Source: Verrucomicrobiales bacterium (GTDB lineage: Bacteria > Verrucomicrobiota > Verrucomicrobiia > Verrucomicrobiales > DEV007). From it: a DNA stretch of 64,000 bases. The number at the start of each line of letters is the position of its first letter. The first letter of the stretch is position 1. The DNA lies in NCBI GenBank assembly GCA_029233965.1, contig JARGOP010000009.1, positions 46,755 to 110,754 of the forward strand, written 5' to 3'. Of the stretch, positions 44,358-52,344 are shown in pieces. Both the position numbers and the translations under genes were made by a program. The notes under the pieces are model-generated. The model did no database searches. It saw nothing but the letters and a program-made list of their open reading frames with translations, and had not been told where the DNA came from.

Positions 44358-44886
44358 TCGATTTGGAAGGTATTCTTTCGATGCCGGAGTGGTTTCCGGC
44401 GCTGGGTGCGAATGCTGAGCGGGGTGCCTTTCGAGTTCGCAATCTTCCGTGGTCACGATCATTCACCGGGAATTCGGATGACTGATTGTCGGACCGGGAG
44501 GGAACGAGGTAAAAAGGCAGCGCTTTCGAGACGTCATAGCTAATGCAGGGGACGAAGCTCTCCTGATCGGAAAACCCGGGCCCCTGACTGGGTGTTTCGT
44601 TTTCAGCCGGTCTCAAAACCAGGGCTGACGGAGACCATTCCGGGGAATTTCTCCTAACTGACGTGTTGCTCTGCATAAGCAGGGACGGTTCGTCGGACTC
44701 GCTTAAAAACGGGGGGCTCTCCAAGCGATGGAGGCCTCCGGGGCCGCACTTTTCACGGCAACTGACTCAGATGAATCGCGAACATTTCCGGCGTTCTGAC
44801 AAACCGGCGGAATGTAAGGGAGGATACGGTTCCCGCAAGTTGAGAATCGCGGCGGCCACCATTGGCCGGGCCGCGACTCGAAAGGA
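44358..44886. other. 529-bp intergenic stretch without a supported gene
   Basis: No ORF here looks protein-coding; the longer frames (for example minus 44239-44724) have no recognisable composition or motif. Near 44852-44876 an imperfect palindrome rich in GGCC (GCGGCGGCCACCATTGGCC) lies just beyond the DUF1501 stop and could be a weak terminator. The part next to the RRM gene could be a long 5' untranslated region, but no known leader motif is seen. Confidence 0.5.
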
Positions 44887-46206
44887 TCAGGAGAAAAACT
44901 GCTCGATGGGTTTTCCGCGCGGGATGATATCATCTGTCGTCACGTCACGCGAATGACCGGCGATGAGAAACGGGCGGCCCGATGGCGAAAAAACGACCTC
45001 ATCCAGCGGCATTCCGCAGGCTTTGGCGATGGTGGCGTTGAAATCGACCTGTGGACAGGTGTCTTCGGCCGGGGCGTGGCCCTCCTTATCCGAGGCTCCA
45101 TAGACCTGTCCGCCCTCGATCGGCCCACCTGCCAGCATGGCTGAGAAGCAGGCGGAATGATGGTCCCGGCCTCCGTTGGCATTGATCCGGGGGGAGCGAC
45201 CGAACTCTGTCGTGAGAACCAGCAGGGTTTCCTCGAAGAGACCCTCGGCTTTCAAGTCATCGATGAGTGCCGTGATCGCTTTGTCCATTTCCCCGGCGCG
45301 GGCGGGGATATTGTTCCAGAGATCGTTGTGCATGTCCCAGCCGCCGTTCACGACTTCGACGAAACGAATTCCATTGGAGACGAGGCGCTTCGCGAGGAGC
45401 AGACCCTGCCCGAAGCGATTGTCCCCGTACTGGCTGCGCTTCTCCCCGGTTTCCTTGTTGATGTCGAAAACGTCGAGCTCCTCGCTTGCCATCAGCTTTA
45501 ACGCATTGTCGTAGAACTCGTTGTAGGCTTTGACCTCGTCGTTGTTGAATTTGCGATCGAAGGAGCTGTTAAACGTATTCATCATGTCCATGCGGGTGTT
45601 GAACATGTCTTCGCTCACGCCGGGGGCATAGGTCGAGTTCGGGAGGCCGCCGGTGGGGTCTCCGAGGGGAAGGGGAGAGTAAGTCGGTCCGAGAAATCCT
45701 GCGCCGGGGTGGAGTCCCCCTCCTCCGACGACGACGGAGGAAGGAAGGGTATCATGGGATTTGCCCAGAAGTTTTTGTCCCCAGGCTCCGAGGCAGGGAT
45801 GCACGATGGTGGCGCGGGCGCTGTAGCTCGTCCGCATCCAGTAGGCGGCACCACGGTGGTCGGCGGTGAGTTGCTGCATGGAGCGAACCACCGCAATGTC
45901 CTTGAAATGTTTCGCGAGACCGGGGAGGAATTCGCTGACTTCAATGCCGGCGACGCCGGTGGGAATGCCGGAAGTTTTGCCTCCGTTGTCGGTCCCCGGT
46001 TTCGGGTCGAAGGTGTCGAGATGGGTCATGCCCCCTGACATGAACATGTAAATGATGTGCTTCGCTTTCCTGCCTTCGGGTAAAGCATTCTGCGCCATGA
46101 CCTGATCGGTGAAGGGCATGACAGAGAGGCCGAAGGCAGCTTTGGCAGTGCGTTCGACGAATTGACGGCGCGAAGGGGAGTCGAGGGAGTTCAGCGGGTT
46201 TTTCAT
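44887..46206 (-). CDS. DUF1501 family protein, Tat-type signal
   Basis: The 439-residue protein begins with a twin-arginine-like signal (SRRQFVERTAKAAFGLSV). The DUF1501 landmarks are MFMSGGMTHLDTFDPKPG, SMQQLTADHRGAAYWMR, YGDNRFGQGLLLAKRLV, WDMHNDLWNNIPARAGEMD, VLTTEFGRSPRIN and GRDHHSACFSAMLAGGP. The family is an alkaline-phosphatase/sulfatase-like fold that is usually encoded next to a PSCyt1/DUF1549/DUF1553 protein. Here it stands alone: the upstream gene is an altronate dehydratase family enzyme. The catalytic role is unknown. Confidence 0.87.
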   Translation of the reverse strand: MKNPLNSLDSPSRRQFVERTAKAAFGLSVMPFTDQVMAQNALPEGRKAKHIIYMFMSGGMTHLDTFDPKPGTDNGGKTSGIPTGVAGIEVSEFLPGLAKHFKDIAVVRSMQQLTADHRGAAYWMRTSYSARATIVHPCLGAWGQKLLGKSHDTLPSSVVVGGGGLHPGAGFLGPTYSPLPLGDPTGGLPNSTYAPGVSEDMFNTRMDMMNTFNSSFDRKFNNDEVKAYNEFYDNALKLMASEELDVFDINKETGEKRSQYGDNRFGQGLLLAKRLVSNGIRFVEVVNGGWDMHNDLWNNIPARAGEMDKAITALIDDLKAEGLFEETLLVLTTEFGRSPRINANGGRDHHSACFSAMLAGGPIEGGQVYGASDKEGHAPAEDTCPQVDFNATIAKACGMPLDEVVFSPSGRPFLIAGHSRDVTTDDIIPRGKPIEQFFS

Positions 46207-46381
46207 GACGGTTGGGCTTTCTTTCGAGATGAGTCGAGTAGGAAGCCCTGAATCCGTGGTAGTGAGGTTCCCGCGTCAGGGCTTCGAATTCTGTGGAGAA
46301 GTCTCGCAGAAACCGGAAGAACCGACAAAGCACCGCTTGTGGCCGGTCGCGCACTTATTGAGGCGCTCGTTTGAGGCCTGA

Positions 46382-48031
46382 TCAGAGGGAAACGCCGCGT
46401 TTCCAGGGCTGGAAATCGTTCTGCCCGAGGATCTGCGCTTTTGTCATTTCCTCACCGGAGGCGATTCTCACCAGTTGCTCGAGCATCGCTTCGGCGAGTT
46501 CGTCGACGCTCTTCTCACCGCGAATAATCGCGCCACTGTCGAAATCGATGAGATCGGGGAGTCGTTCCGCCAGTTCGGTGTTGGAGCTGACTTTGAGGAC
46601 GGGACAAACCGGATTGCCGGTCGGCGTTCCGAGGCCGGTCGTGAAAACGATGAGGTTTGCGTGAGCTCCGGCCATCGCAGTGGTGGACTCGACGTCGCCT
46701 CCCGGGGTACAAAGCAGATTCAGACCGGGTTCGGTCGCGATTTCGGGGTAGTCGAGCGCTGCGACGATGGGGGAGGTGCCGCCTTTTTTCGCGGCCCCCG
46801 CAGACTTGATCGCATCGGTGATGAGCCCGTCTTTGATGTTTCCCGGACTCGGGTTTTGCGAAAAATCACTGCCGACGGCACGGGCGCGATCGGCGTAGGC
46901 TGAGGTCAACTGAACAAAACGTTTTGCCACCGCATCGGTGACGCAGCGGTTCACCAGTTCCTGCTCCACGCCGCAGAGTTCGGGGAATTCGGAGAGGATG
47001 ACCCGCCCGCCGAGGGCGACGAGGCGGTCGGAGACGGCGCCGAGCGCCGGGTTTGCCGAGATTCCCGAGAATCCGTCGCTGCCACCGCACTCCACCCCGA
47101 GGCAGAGCTTGCTGAGCGGAGCCGGCTTGCGTTCCGCTTTGTCCGCTTCGCGAAGTCCGGCAAAGGTTTCCTTGATTGCCGTGTCCAGAAGCGAACGCTC
47201 ATCGGGAAACGCCTGCTGTCGAAAAGTGAAGAAAGGTTTTGAAAAACCGGGATCCCGATCCTGAATCGCGGCTTCCAGAATTTCGAGCTGTGCGTTTTCG
47301 CAACCGAGGCTGAGAACGGTCGCCCCGGCGACATTGGGGTGGGTGATGTAACCGGCGAGGAGACCGCAAAGAGCCTCGGCATCGTCGCGGGTTCCGCCGC
47401 AGCCGAGGGAGTGCGTGAGGAACTGAATCCCGTCGATATTTGGAAAGACACGATCACCTCCCGGCACGGGCGATGCCTCCAGTTCAATCGCCTTCAATTC
47501 CTCCGTCGAAGCGCCTTCGCGGTGAGCGGAGACGAGGCTGGCGGCGAGACGTTCGTAGTGCGTCGTTTTCGCATACCCGAGCGTATTCTCGAAGGCGGCA
47601 CGGATCGCGTTCACGTTTCGGGTCTCGCAAAAGACCATCGGGATGACGAGCCAATGATTCGCCGTCCCGACCTGACCGTCGCTGCGATGGTAGCCGTTGA
47701 AGGTCTGATTCTGCCAATGCCCGACCTGAGGTGGTGTCCAGGTCATTGCAACCCTTCCGGAGTCGGAAAAGGAGTCCGCTTCGTGGGCGAGGTTTCCCAT
47801 GTGGGTCAGGGCTCCGGCTTTGATGGCTTCTTTCGCGACCCCGACGGTAACACCATACATCGTCGCCCGGTCCCCTCTCTGGAGATCGTGGAGTGGAAAC
47901 TTGTGCTTCGCGGTAATGGCTTCGACGATGGTAACCTCCTCACCGGCGACCTCCACGGCCTCCCCGGGTGAGAGATCACGGAGAGCAACAACAAGGTTGT
48001 CGCGTGGGTCGATGAGAAGAGCGGGAGTCAT
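46382..48031 (-). CDS. UxaA family altronate dehydratase
   Basis: The 549-residue protein combines an N-terminal SAF domain (about residues 5-75, LIDPRDNLVVALRDLSPGEAVEV, FPLHDLQRGD) with the UxaA catalytic part. The latter has GYHRSDGQVGTANHWLVIP, LTHSLGCGGTRDDAEALCGL, VLSLGCENAQLEIL, GVECGGSDGFSGISANPALGAVSD and a C-terminal GTPTGNPVCPVLKVSSN. Cysteines in these blocks bind iron. It dehydrates D-altronate (hexuronate catabolism) or a related sugar acid such as galactarate. I chose the ATG at 48031. It is divergent from an SDR gene (54-bp gap), suggesting a shared operator for a sugar-acid pathway. Confidence 0.88.
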   Translation of the reverse strand: MTPALLIDPRDNLVVALRDLSPGEAVEVAGEEVTIVEAITAKHKFPLHDLQRGDRATMYGVTVGVAKEAIKAGALTHMGNLAHEADSFSDSGRVAMTWTPPQVGHWQNQTFNGYHRSDGQVGTANHWLVIPMVFCETRNVNAIRAAFENTLGYAKTTHYERLAASLVSAHREGASTEELKAIELEASPVPGGDRVFPNIDGIQFLTHSLGCGGTRDDAEALCGLLAGYITHPNVAGATVLSLGCENAQLEILEAAIQDRDPGFSKPFFTFRQQAFPDERSLLDTAIKETFAGLREADKAERKPAPLSKLCLGVECGGSDGFSGISANPALGAVSDRLVALGGRVILSEFPELCGVEQELVNRCVTDAVAKRFVQLTSAYADRARAVGSDFSQNPSPGNIKDGLITDAIKSAGAAKKGGTSPIVAALDYPEIATEPGLNLLCTPGGDVESTTAMAGAHANLIVFTTGLGTPTGNPVCPVLKVSSNTELAERLPDLIDFDSGAIIRGEKSVDELAEAMLEQLVRIASGEEMTKAQILGQNDFQPWKRGVSL

Positions 48032-48085
48032 GGGCAGGGATATTGGATCACTTGCGGAAAGAGAGTCAACGTGCATGATTATTCC

Positions 48086-48856
48086 ATGCCCTGCGAATTA
48101 TTCGATCTCACCGGAAAATCGGCCCTCATCACCGGAGGCAGTCGAGGTTTGGGAAAAGCGATGGCGCTTGGTTTTGTCGAGAGCGGTGCTGAAGTCATGA
48201 TCTGCAGTCGCAGCGAAGAGGAGGTGAGTGCAGCTGCAAATGAGATCAGGGAGCAAGTCGGCGGTAAAGTGATCCCGGTGGTCGCTGACATGTCAGACCG
48301 TGCCAGCAGTGACGCCCTCGCGGCGAGAGCGTTGGAAGAGTTCGGGACGGTCGATATTTTGATCAACAACGCGGGAATCAACACTCCGCAACCGATAGAT
48401 GAGATCACCGACGAGGTTTGGGACCGCGTCGTGGAAGTCAACCTGACCTCGATCATGCGCCTGACCCGTGCTCTCGTCCCGCAAATGAAGAAGCAGAAGT
48501 GGGGGCGAGTCATTCACATTTCCTCGGTCCTCGGGGTCGGTTCGAAGCCGGCACGAAATGCCTACTCCGCGACCAAGGCATCGCTGATCGGCCTTTGCAA
48601 AGCCAGTGCGCTGGATCTCGGGCCGTTCGGAATCACCGTGAATTGCATTGGACCGGGACCCTTTCTTACCGATATGCCGATGAGCCTTCTGAGCGAAGCG
48701 GAAAAGAAGGAGTTTTCCGATACCACCGCCCTGAATCGCTGGGGGCAGCCGAGAGAGCTGGCGGGTCCTGCGATCTTTCTTTCAAGCGAAGCCGGTAGCT
48801 ATGTCACCGGCGAGATGCTACTGGTCGACGGTGGGGCCTTCGCCCGCGCCCTCTAA
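48086..48856 (+). CDS. short-chain dehydrogenase/reductase
   Basis: The 256-residue Rossmann protein has the cofactor motif TGGSRGLGKAM, an NNAG motif (ILINNAGIN), the catalytic Ser in HISSVLGVGS, Tyr and Lys in YSATKASL, and a C-terminal GEMLLVDGG. This is the classical SDR type of sugar-alcohol, gluconate or 3-oxoacyl reductases. Position divergent from altronate dehydratase suggests a sugar-acid oxidoreductase rather than FabG, but sequence alone does not decide. I chose the ATG at 48086 over the GTG at 48071 because it gives the usual short N-terminus. Confidence 0.88.
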   Translation: MPCELFDLTGKSALITGGSRGLGKAMALGFVESGAEVMICSRSEEEVSAAANEIREQVGGKVIPVVADMSDRASSDALAARALEEFGTVDILINNAGINTPQPIDEITDEVWDRVVEVNLTSIMRLTRALVPQMKKQKWGRVIHISSVLGVGSKPARNAYSATKASLIGLCKASALDLGPFGITVNCIGPGPFLTDMPMSLLSEAEKKEFSDTTALNRWGQPRELAGPAIFLSSEAGSYVTGEMLLVDGGAFARAL

Positions 48857-48915
48857 AATTCAGGTTTCCAAGTGCCTCGAAAAGCAGTATCTTACTTCGG
48901 ATTTATTAATCAAAT

Positions 48916-49716
48916 ATGATGAGTCGTCTCTCCTTATTCTTCGCGGTTTCTTTGTTGATTACTCAATGGGGGCGCGCTCAGGAGGCTCCCGCCAAAATCA
49001 ATCTGGAAGATCCGGATCTTGTCTTCGTCTCTGATTCGGTGATCCCGATTCCCCTTGAGATTTTTGCCTCCCTCGACAAAATGGGCGCGCAGGATTGGGG
49101 GCGTCAGATTGAGTCCCGTGACATCCGGCTCGACGCAAACCGGTCACGAACCGCGATGCTCTTCGGCCTCGTGGTTTCCGAAGGCTTTATCGGGGTGCAG
49201 GCGCAGGATAAGGAATCGGTTCGCCGTCTTGGACGCGACGTTCTCGCTCTTGCGAGGTCTCTCGGGGTTTCCTCCGAGGTGGAAGAGCATGCCAATGCCA
49301 TCGTTAACGGTGCGGGAAGAGGAGAGTGGGACATGGTTCGTCAGGAACTGGACCGGACTCGTCAAACGGTAATTAACAAGATGAAGGAACTTCGCGACGA
49401 CGAACTCGTTGCTCTCGTCAGCCTTGGCGGCTGGCTCGGGGGGACTGAGGCGCTCGCTTCCGTTCTGCGCGACAACTACTCGGTGGAGGGATCCGACCTT
49501 CTCAATCAGCCTGATTTGATCAAGCAGCTGAAATCCGATTTCAACGGCCTTCCCAAACGCGCCCGCCGTGGAGACCTTTTCACGCAGGTGTCACAAACGC
49601 TTGAGCACCTTGAGTCTCTCATGCGCAGCGATGAGACGGGTGCCATCAGTGAAGGGAAGGTGATCGAAATCTCCCTTGCAACGAGGAACCTCGTTGAAGC
49701 GATCTATGAGAGTTAG
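48916..49716 (+). CDS. secreted protein of unknown function (266 aa)
   Basis: It begins with a signal peptide (RLSLFFAVSLLITQWGRAQEA). The rest is mostly helical (LGRDVLALARSLGVSSEVEEHAN, DMVRQELDRTRQTVINKMKELRDDE, LVALVSLGGWLGGTEALASVL, VSQTLEHLESLM). No family is recognised. The next gene starts inside its 3' end (ATG at 49706, stop at 49714-49716), so the two are probably translationally coupled and may work as a pair. It is 59 bp downstream of the SDR gene. Confidence 0.7.
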   Translation: MMSRLSLFFAVSLLITQWGRAQEAPAKINLEDPDLVFVSDSVIPIPLEIFASLDKMGAQDWGRQIESRDIRLDANRSRTAMLFGLVVSEGFIGVQAQDKESVRRLGRDVLALARSLGVSSEVEEHANAIVNGAGRGEWDMVRQELDRTRQTVINKMKELRDDELVALVSLGGWLGGTEALASVLRDNYSVEGSDLLNQPDLIKQLKSDFNGLPKRARRGDLFTQVSQTLEHLESLMRSDETGAISEGKVIEISLATRNLVEAIYES

Positions 49717-50170
49717 GCTGTCCGCTTTCATTTTCGTCTTCGGGATTACCTTTGCGGCGGCTCAGGAGGAGGAGCTTCTTTCCCTGACGAGTCCCTACAA
49801 TTACGTCAAACTTCTTGCTCAGGAGGCTGCACTTCCGAGCCTGCGGGGCGGGGAAAAGTTCATCCTCCGTGAATCGTGGTGGAGCGGAAACCTCGAACCC
49901 GGAAAAGCGAAGTTGATTCAGGTGCAACTGTTTCGCCGGAATGCCTACCAGTTCTGGCTCGCGGTTCCGAATCGTGAGGGTGAGCCGATCATCAACGTCT
50001 ATGACAGCGAAGGCAATATGGTTCCTTCGAAGTCAGTCGGTTTTGAAGGGAAGAACGTTGTCAGCACGGTGGTGGAACCCGATACCACCGGCGTTTATTA
50101 CCTTCGGGTATCGTTGAAGACCACCATCGACAGCCCTCAGGATTGGGCAGTGATCTACGCGTATCGCTAA
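49706..50170 (+). CDS. secreted beta-sandwich protein of unknown function (154 aa)
   Basis: It has a signal peptide (MRVRLSAFIFVFGITFAAAQEE), then a beta-rich domain with FRRNAYQFWLAVP, INVYDSEGNMVPS and VVEPDTTGVYYLRVSLK. The strand order and the terminal YYLRVS recall the pre-peptidase C-terminal (PPC) type sandwich, which binds glycans or other proteins; this is a weak structural match. It overlaps the upstream gene by 11 bp. The proposed sRNA/terminator unit lies immediately downstream. Confidence 0.7.
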   Translation: MRVRLSAFIFVFGITFAAAQEEELLSLTSPYNYVKLLAQEAALPSLRGGEKFILRESWWSGNLEPGKAKLIQVQLFRRNAYQFWLAVPNREGEPIINVYDSEGNMVPSKSVGFEGKNVVSTVVEPDTTGVYYLRVSLKTTIDSPQDWAVIYAYR

Positions 50171-50204
50171 TTCCTGCCGTGATCGCGATTCCTGCAGTGG
50201 CACT

Positions 50205-50220
50205 TGGCATACGAGTTGCT
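50205..50220 (+). promoter_or_regulatory. sigma-54-like promoter
   Basis: TGGCATA-cgag-TTGCT matches the RpoN consensus TGGCACG-N4-TTGCW. The invariant GG (50206-50207) and GC (50218-50219) are separated by exactly 10 bp. No ORF follows before a strong terminator at 50298, so it may drive a small RNA. Confidence 0.55.
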
Positions 50221-50230
50221 AAGTAAGAGT

Positions 50231-50337
50231 TGTAGCGCAACTGAGCCTACACGGACGTCGAACTCCGGTGCCGCTTCGGATGCCACCAGGGGGATTTGCA
50301 AAGCAGCTTCGTTTCGCGGAGCTGCTTTGCTGTTTTC
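50231..50337 (+). ncRNA. candidate small RNA downstream of the sigma-54-like promoter
   Basis: If transcription starts about 12 bp after the GC element, near 50231, the RNA would be about 105 nt and ends at an intrinsic terminator. It can fold into a small stem (GTTG/CAAC, about 50229-50241), a CACGGA/TCCGGTG stem-loop (about 50250-50270) and the terminator hairpin. No protein frame fits. Expression is not established; the alternative is that this is the 3' untranslated end of the 48916-50170 operon. Confidence 0.4.
50298..50337 (+). terminator. strong intrinsic terminator
   Basis: GCAAAGCAGCT (50298-50308) pairs perfectly with AGCTGCTTTGC (50320-50330) and is followed by TGTTTT. It terminates plus-strand transcription ahead of the convergent GNAT gene. 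Confidence 0.85.
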
Positions 50338-50815
50338 AAAGATGGAGAATCATTTCGAAATGAGGAATGCCAGCCTCCTCGAACTCTTCGCCCCGGGGGG
50401 AAAATCCCAGTTTCCTATAGAAGCCGAGGGTGCGGGTTTGCGCGTGAAGGTAGACGCGTCGCAATTTCCGGCCCCTGGCTTCCCTGATCAGAGCGTGCAT
50501 GAGGCATCGCCCCACTCCTGCCTTCCGCCATTCGATCAGAACGGAAACTCTTCCGATCCTTCCGTCCTTTGAGAGACGTGCCGTCCCGATCGGGAGGTCT
50601 TCTTCATTGAGAGCCAGAAGGTGAAAGGCGGAAGCATCCTTTTCATCCATTTCCAGAGATTCCGAAACTCCCTGTTCTTCGATGAAGACCTTTCGACGGA
50701 CGAGGAGAATCCTGTTCCGATCCGTGTTCCAAGCGACGGGGCTGACGTGGTAGCTTTTTTTCACGTTGGCATTGGATGGGAGTTGAGAGAAGAGATCAAG
50801 CGAAGCGAAAGACAA
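50336..50815 (-). CDS. GNAT family N-acetyltransferase
   Basis: The 159-residue protein has the ElaA/YjcF-like N-terminus RRKVFIEEQGVSESLEMDEKD, then FHLLALNEEDLPIGTARLS and the acetyl-CoA-binding motif WRKAGVGRCLMHALIREAR. FYRKLGFSPRGEEFEEAGIPHFEM follows. The first motif and FxxEQGV pattern are typical of GNATs of unknown substrate. It is a single gene, convergent with the candidate sRNA. Confidence 0.87.
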   Translation of the reverse strand: MSFASLDLFSQLPSNANVKKSYHVSPVAWNTDRNRILLVRRKVFIEEQGVSESLEMDEKDASAFHLLALNEEDLPIGTARLSKDGRIGRVSVLIEWRKAGVGRCLMHALIREARGRKLRRVYLHAQTRTLGFYRKLGFSPRGEEFEEAGIPHFEMILHL

Positions 50816-50857
50816 AGTCCCACTGGCGCATGAAGCGCGAAAGGCATAGATTTCAAT

Positions 50858-51421
50858 ATGCCGGGTATCGGAACAGTATTAGGAGGTTTTTCCGGTTTCA
50901 AAGGGCGCTTGCTCCTTTTTGCCGGGATTCTTGCGCTCATTGGCGTGTGGCTCAATTCCATGAGTCTGCTCGAACCGGAGAACGGGGTGAGCCCGCTCCG
51001 TGAGAACGCCTCTTCGATGAAGACAGAGTTGGTCGGGCAGACGCGGAAGCTCGCGGAGTATTCGCGTTCCAGCACCTGGGGGGATGCAGCCATCCGCCTT
51101 GGCCTCAGTTTTGGTGTTGCCATGATCTTCGCGTCTCTGCTCAAGGCGTTTTTCAGATCCATGATCACCTTTGTGCTGGTTGCGGTAGTGGTTTGTTGGT
51201 TCCTGAACAGTCGTGGCTTGATTGAGCCCTTCTGGACAGAATTCGATTTCTCCGCTGCGGGCGCCCGGGAATGGACAGAGGGTCAGCTTGGGGAATGGAC
51301 AGAGGGTCAGCTTGGGGAATGGACAGAGGGTCAGCTTGAGACCGTGAAAGGGTTCCTTGGCGGCGTGCTCCCGTCGACCGGGGCGGCTGCGGTCGGGTTT
51401 CTCTGCGGCCTCAGGAAGTAG
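50858..51421 (+). CDS. membrane protein with in-frame EWTEGQLG tandem repeat
   Basis: The 187-residue protein has an N-terminal hydrophobic segment (LLLFAGILALIGVWL), two further segments (AAIRLGLSFGVAMIFASLL, ITFVLVAVVVCWFL) and a C-terminal hydrophobic stretch (GVLPSTGAAAVGFLCGL). Residues 138-161 are three copies of the octapeptide EWTEGQLG (last copy ending E), encoded by a near-perfect 24-bp DNA repeat. The start TVLGGFSG and the hydrophobic layout recall FUN14-like small membrane proteins, without a firm match. It is followed by the nucleosidase-like gene after 9 bp. Confidence 0.65.
   Translation: MPGIGTVLGGFSGFKGRLLLFAGILALIGVWLNSMSLLEPENGVSPLRENASSMKTELVGQTRKLAEYSRSSTWGDAAIRLGLSFGVAMIFASLLKAFFRSMITFVLVAVVVCWFLNSRGLIEPFWTEFDFSAAGAREWTEGQLGEWTEGQLGEWTEGQLETVKGFLGGVLPSTGAAAVGFLCGLRK
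51269..51340 (+). repeat. 24-bp tandem repeat, three copies
   Basis: The unit GAATGGACAGAGGGTCAGCT plus TGGG occurs at 51269-51292, 51293-51316 and 51317-51340. The first two copies are identical and the third differs only near its end (TGAG). Each unit is eight codons, so copy-number change keeps the frame. Near identity suggests recent expansion. Confidence 0.95.
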
Positions 51422-51430
51422 AGGACGGAA

Positions 51431-52276
51431 ATGAGTGGAGAGCTGAACTGGGTAGTTGCCTTAATGCCTGAAGCACAGGTGGTAATCGATGCATTTTCCC
51501 TCAATCGCATCGAAAGAAAATCCGGTCTCTTCCCGGTTTACGAATCCAGCGACCAATCGGTTCGACTCGTTATCTCAGGCATTGGAAAGGTCAATGCGGC
51601 TGCCGCTACGGCCGCTCTTGCCGCAACTTCTGAATCGATTCGCGGGGCGTCGGGATGGATCAATTTTGGAATCGGAGGTTGCAGTGAAGCGCGTTACGGG
51701 GAGGCTCTCATGGCATCCAGGGTCACTGACGCTGGTACCGGGCGCTCCTGGTATCCTGCTCCAGTCTGGCCAAAGCGGGTCGACTTACCGAGAATGCCGA
51801 TCATGACGGTTGAAAAACCGGTCGTTGATTATTCCTCGTTTGCAGGACTGGTGGAAATGGAAGCAGCCGGCTTTTACCCGGTTGCGCTCCGGCAAAGCTC
51901 AACCGAGCTGACGCAGGTGATCAAAGTGGTCTCAGATGACCCGGAACATTCGATCGATTCGCTGAACCGGGAGAAGGCGTATAACCTGTGTCTCAAGGCA
52001 TGGGAGGGGATGGAGAATTGGCTGAGGGCGTTTCGCGAAGTGATCAGTGCAGAGTCGGCGCGACTGGCTGACCCGCCGGGCTTTGAAGAATGGTGTGCCG
52101 GATTTCATTTCACGGTTACCAGTCAGCACCAACTCCGCAGGTTGCTTCAGGAATGGCACGCTCTCAGTGGTGGTGGCGAGCCCCTTCCGTATCCGGCGAA
52201 AGGAAACGGGAAGTGGGCCCTGAAGTTTCTACAGAAGAAGCTTGAAGAGAAGCGACGAGGCGAAATTGCAGGCTGA
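51431..52276 (+). CDS. nucleoside phosphorylase-like protein (MTA/SAH nucleosidase superfamily)
   Basis: The 281-residue protein has the PNP/UDP-phosphorylase fold signs: WVVALMPEAQVVIDAF at the N-terminus, LVISGIGKVNAAAATAAL, WINFGIGGCSEARYGEALMAS and VEMEAAGFYPVAL (the VxMEAxG motif of nucleosidases), then IKVVSDDPEH with the catalytic-type Asp. It probably cleaves a nucleoside or a related N-glycoside; close family names range from MTA/SAH nucleosidase to futalosine hydrolase. The C-terminal 80 residues are an extra helical, basic region. It lies 9 bp after the repeat-containing membrane protein. Confidence 0.75.
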   Translation: MSGELNWVVALMPEAQVVIDAFSLNRIERKSGLFPVYESSDQSVRLVISGIGKVNAAAATAALAATSESIRGASGWINFGIGGCSEARYGEALMASRVTDAGTGRSWYPAPVWPKRVDLPRMPIMTVEKPVVDYSSFAGLVEMEAAGFYPVALRQSSTELTQVIKVVSDDPEHSIDSLNREKAYNLCLKAWEGMENWLRAFREVISAESARLADPPGFEEWCAGFHFTVTSQHQLRRLLQEWHALSGGGEPLPYPAKGNGKWALKFLQKKLEEKRRGEIAG

Positions 52277-52344
52277 AATCTCTTTCCGGAACTGCAGAAA
52301 AGGGCGAAAAAAACAATGCGGAACGTAAAACTTCCCTCTCGATC

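Noticed and set aside
51269..51340. Possible CRISPR-like repeat array
   Set aside because: The copies are directly adjacent with no spacers and lie in frame inside a coding gene; it is a tandem repeat.
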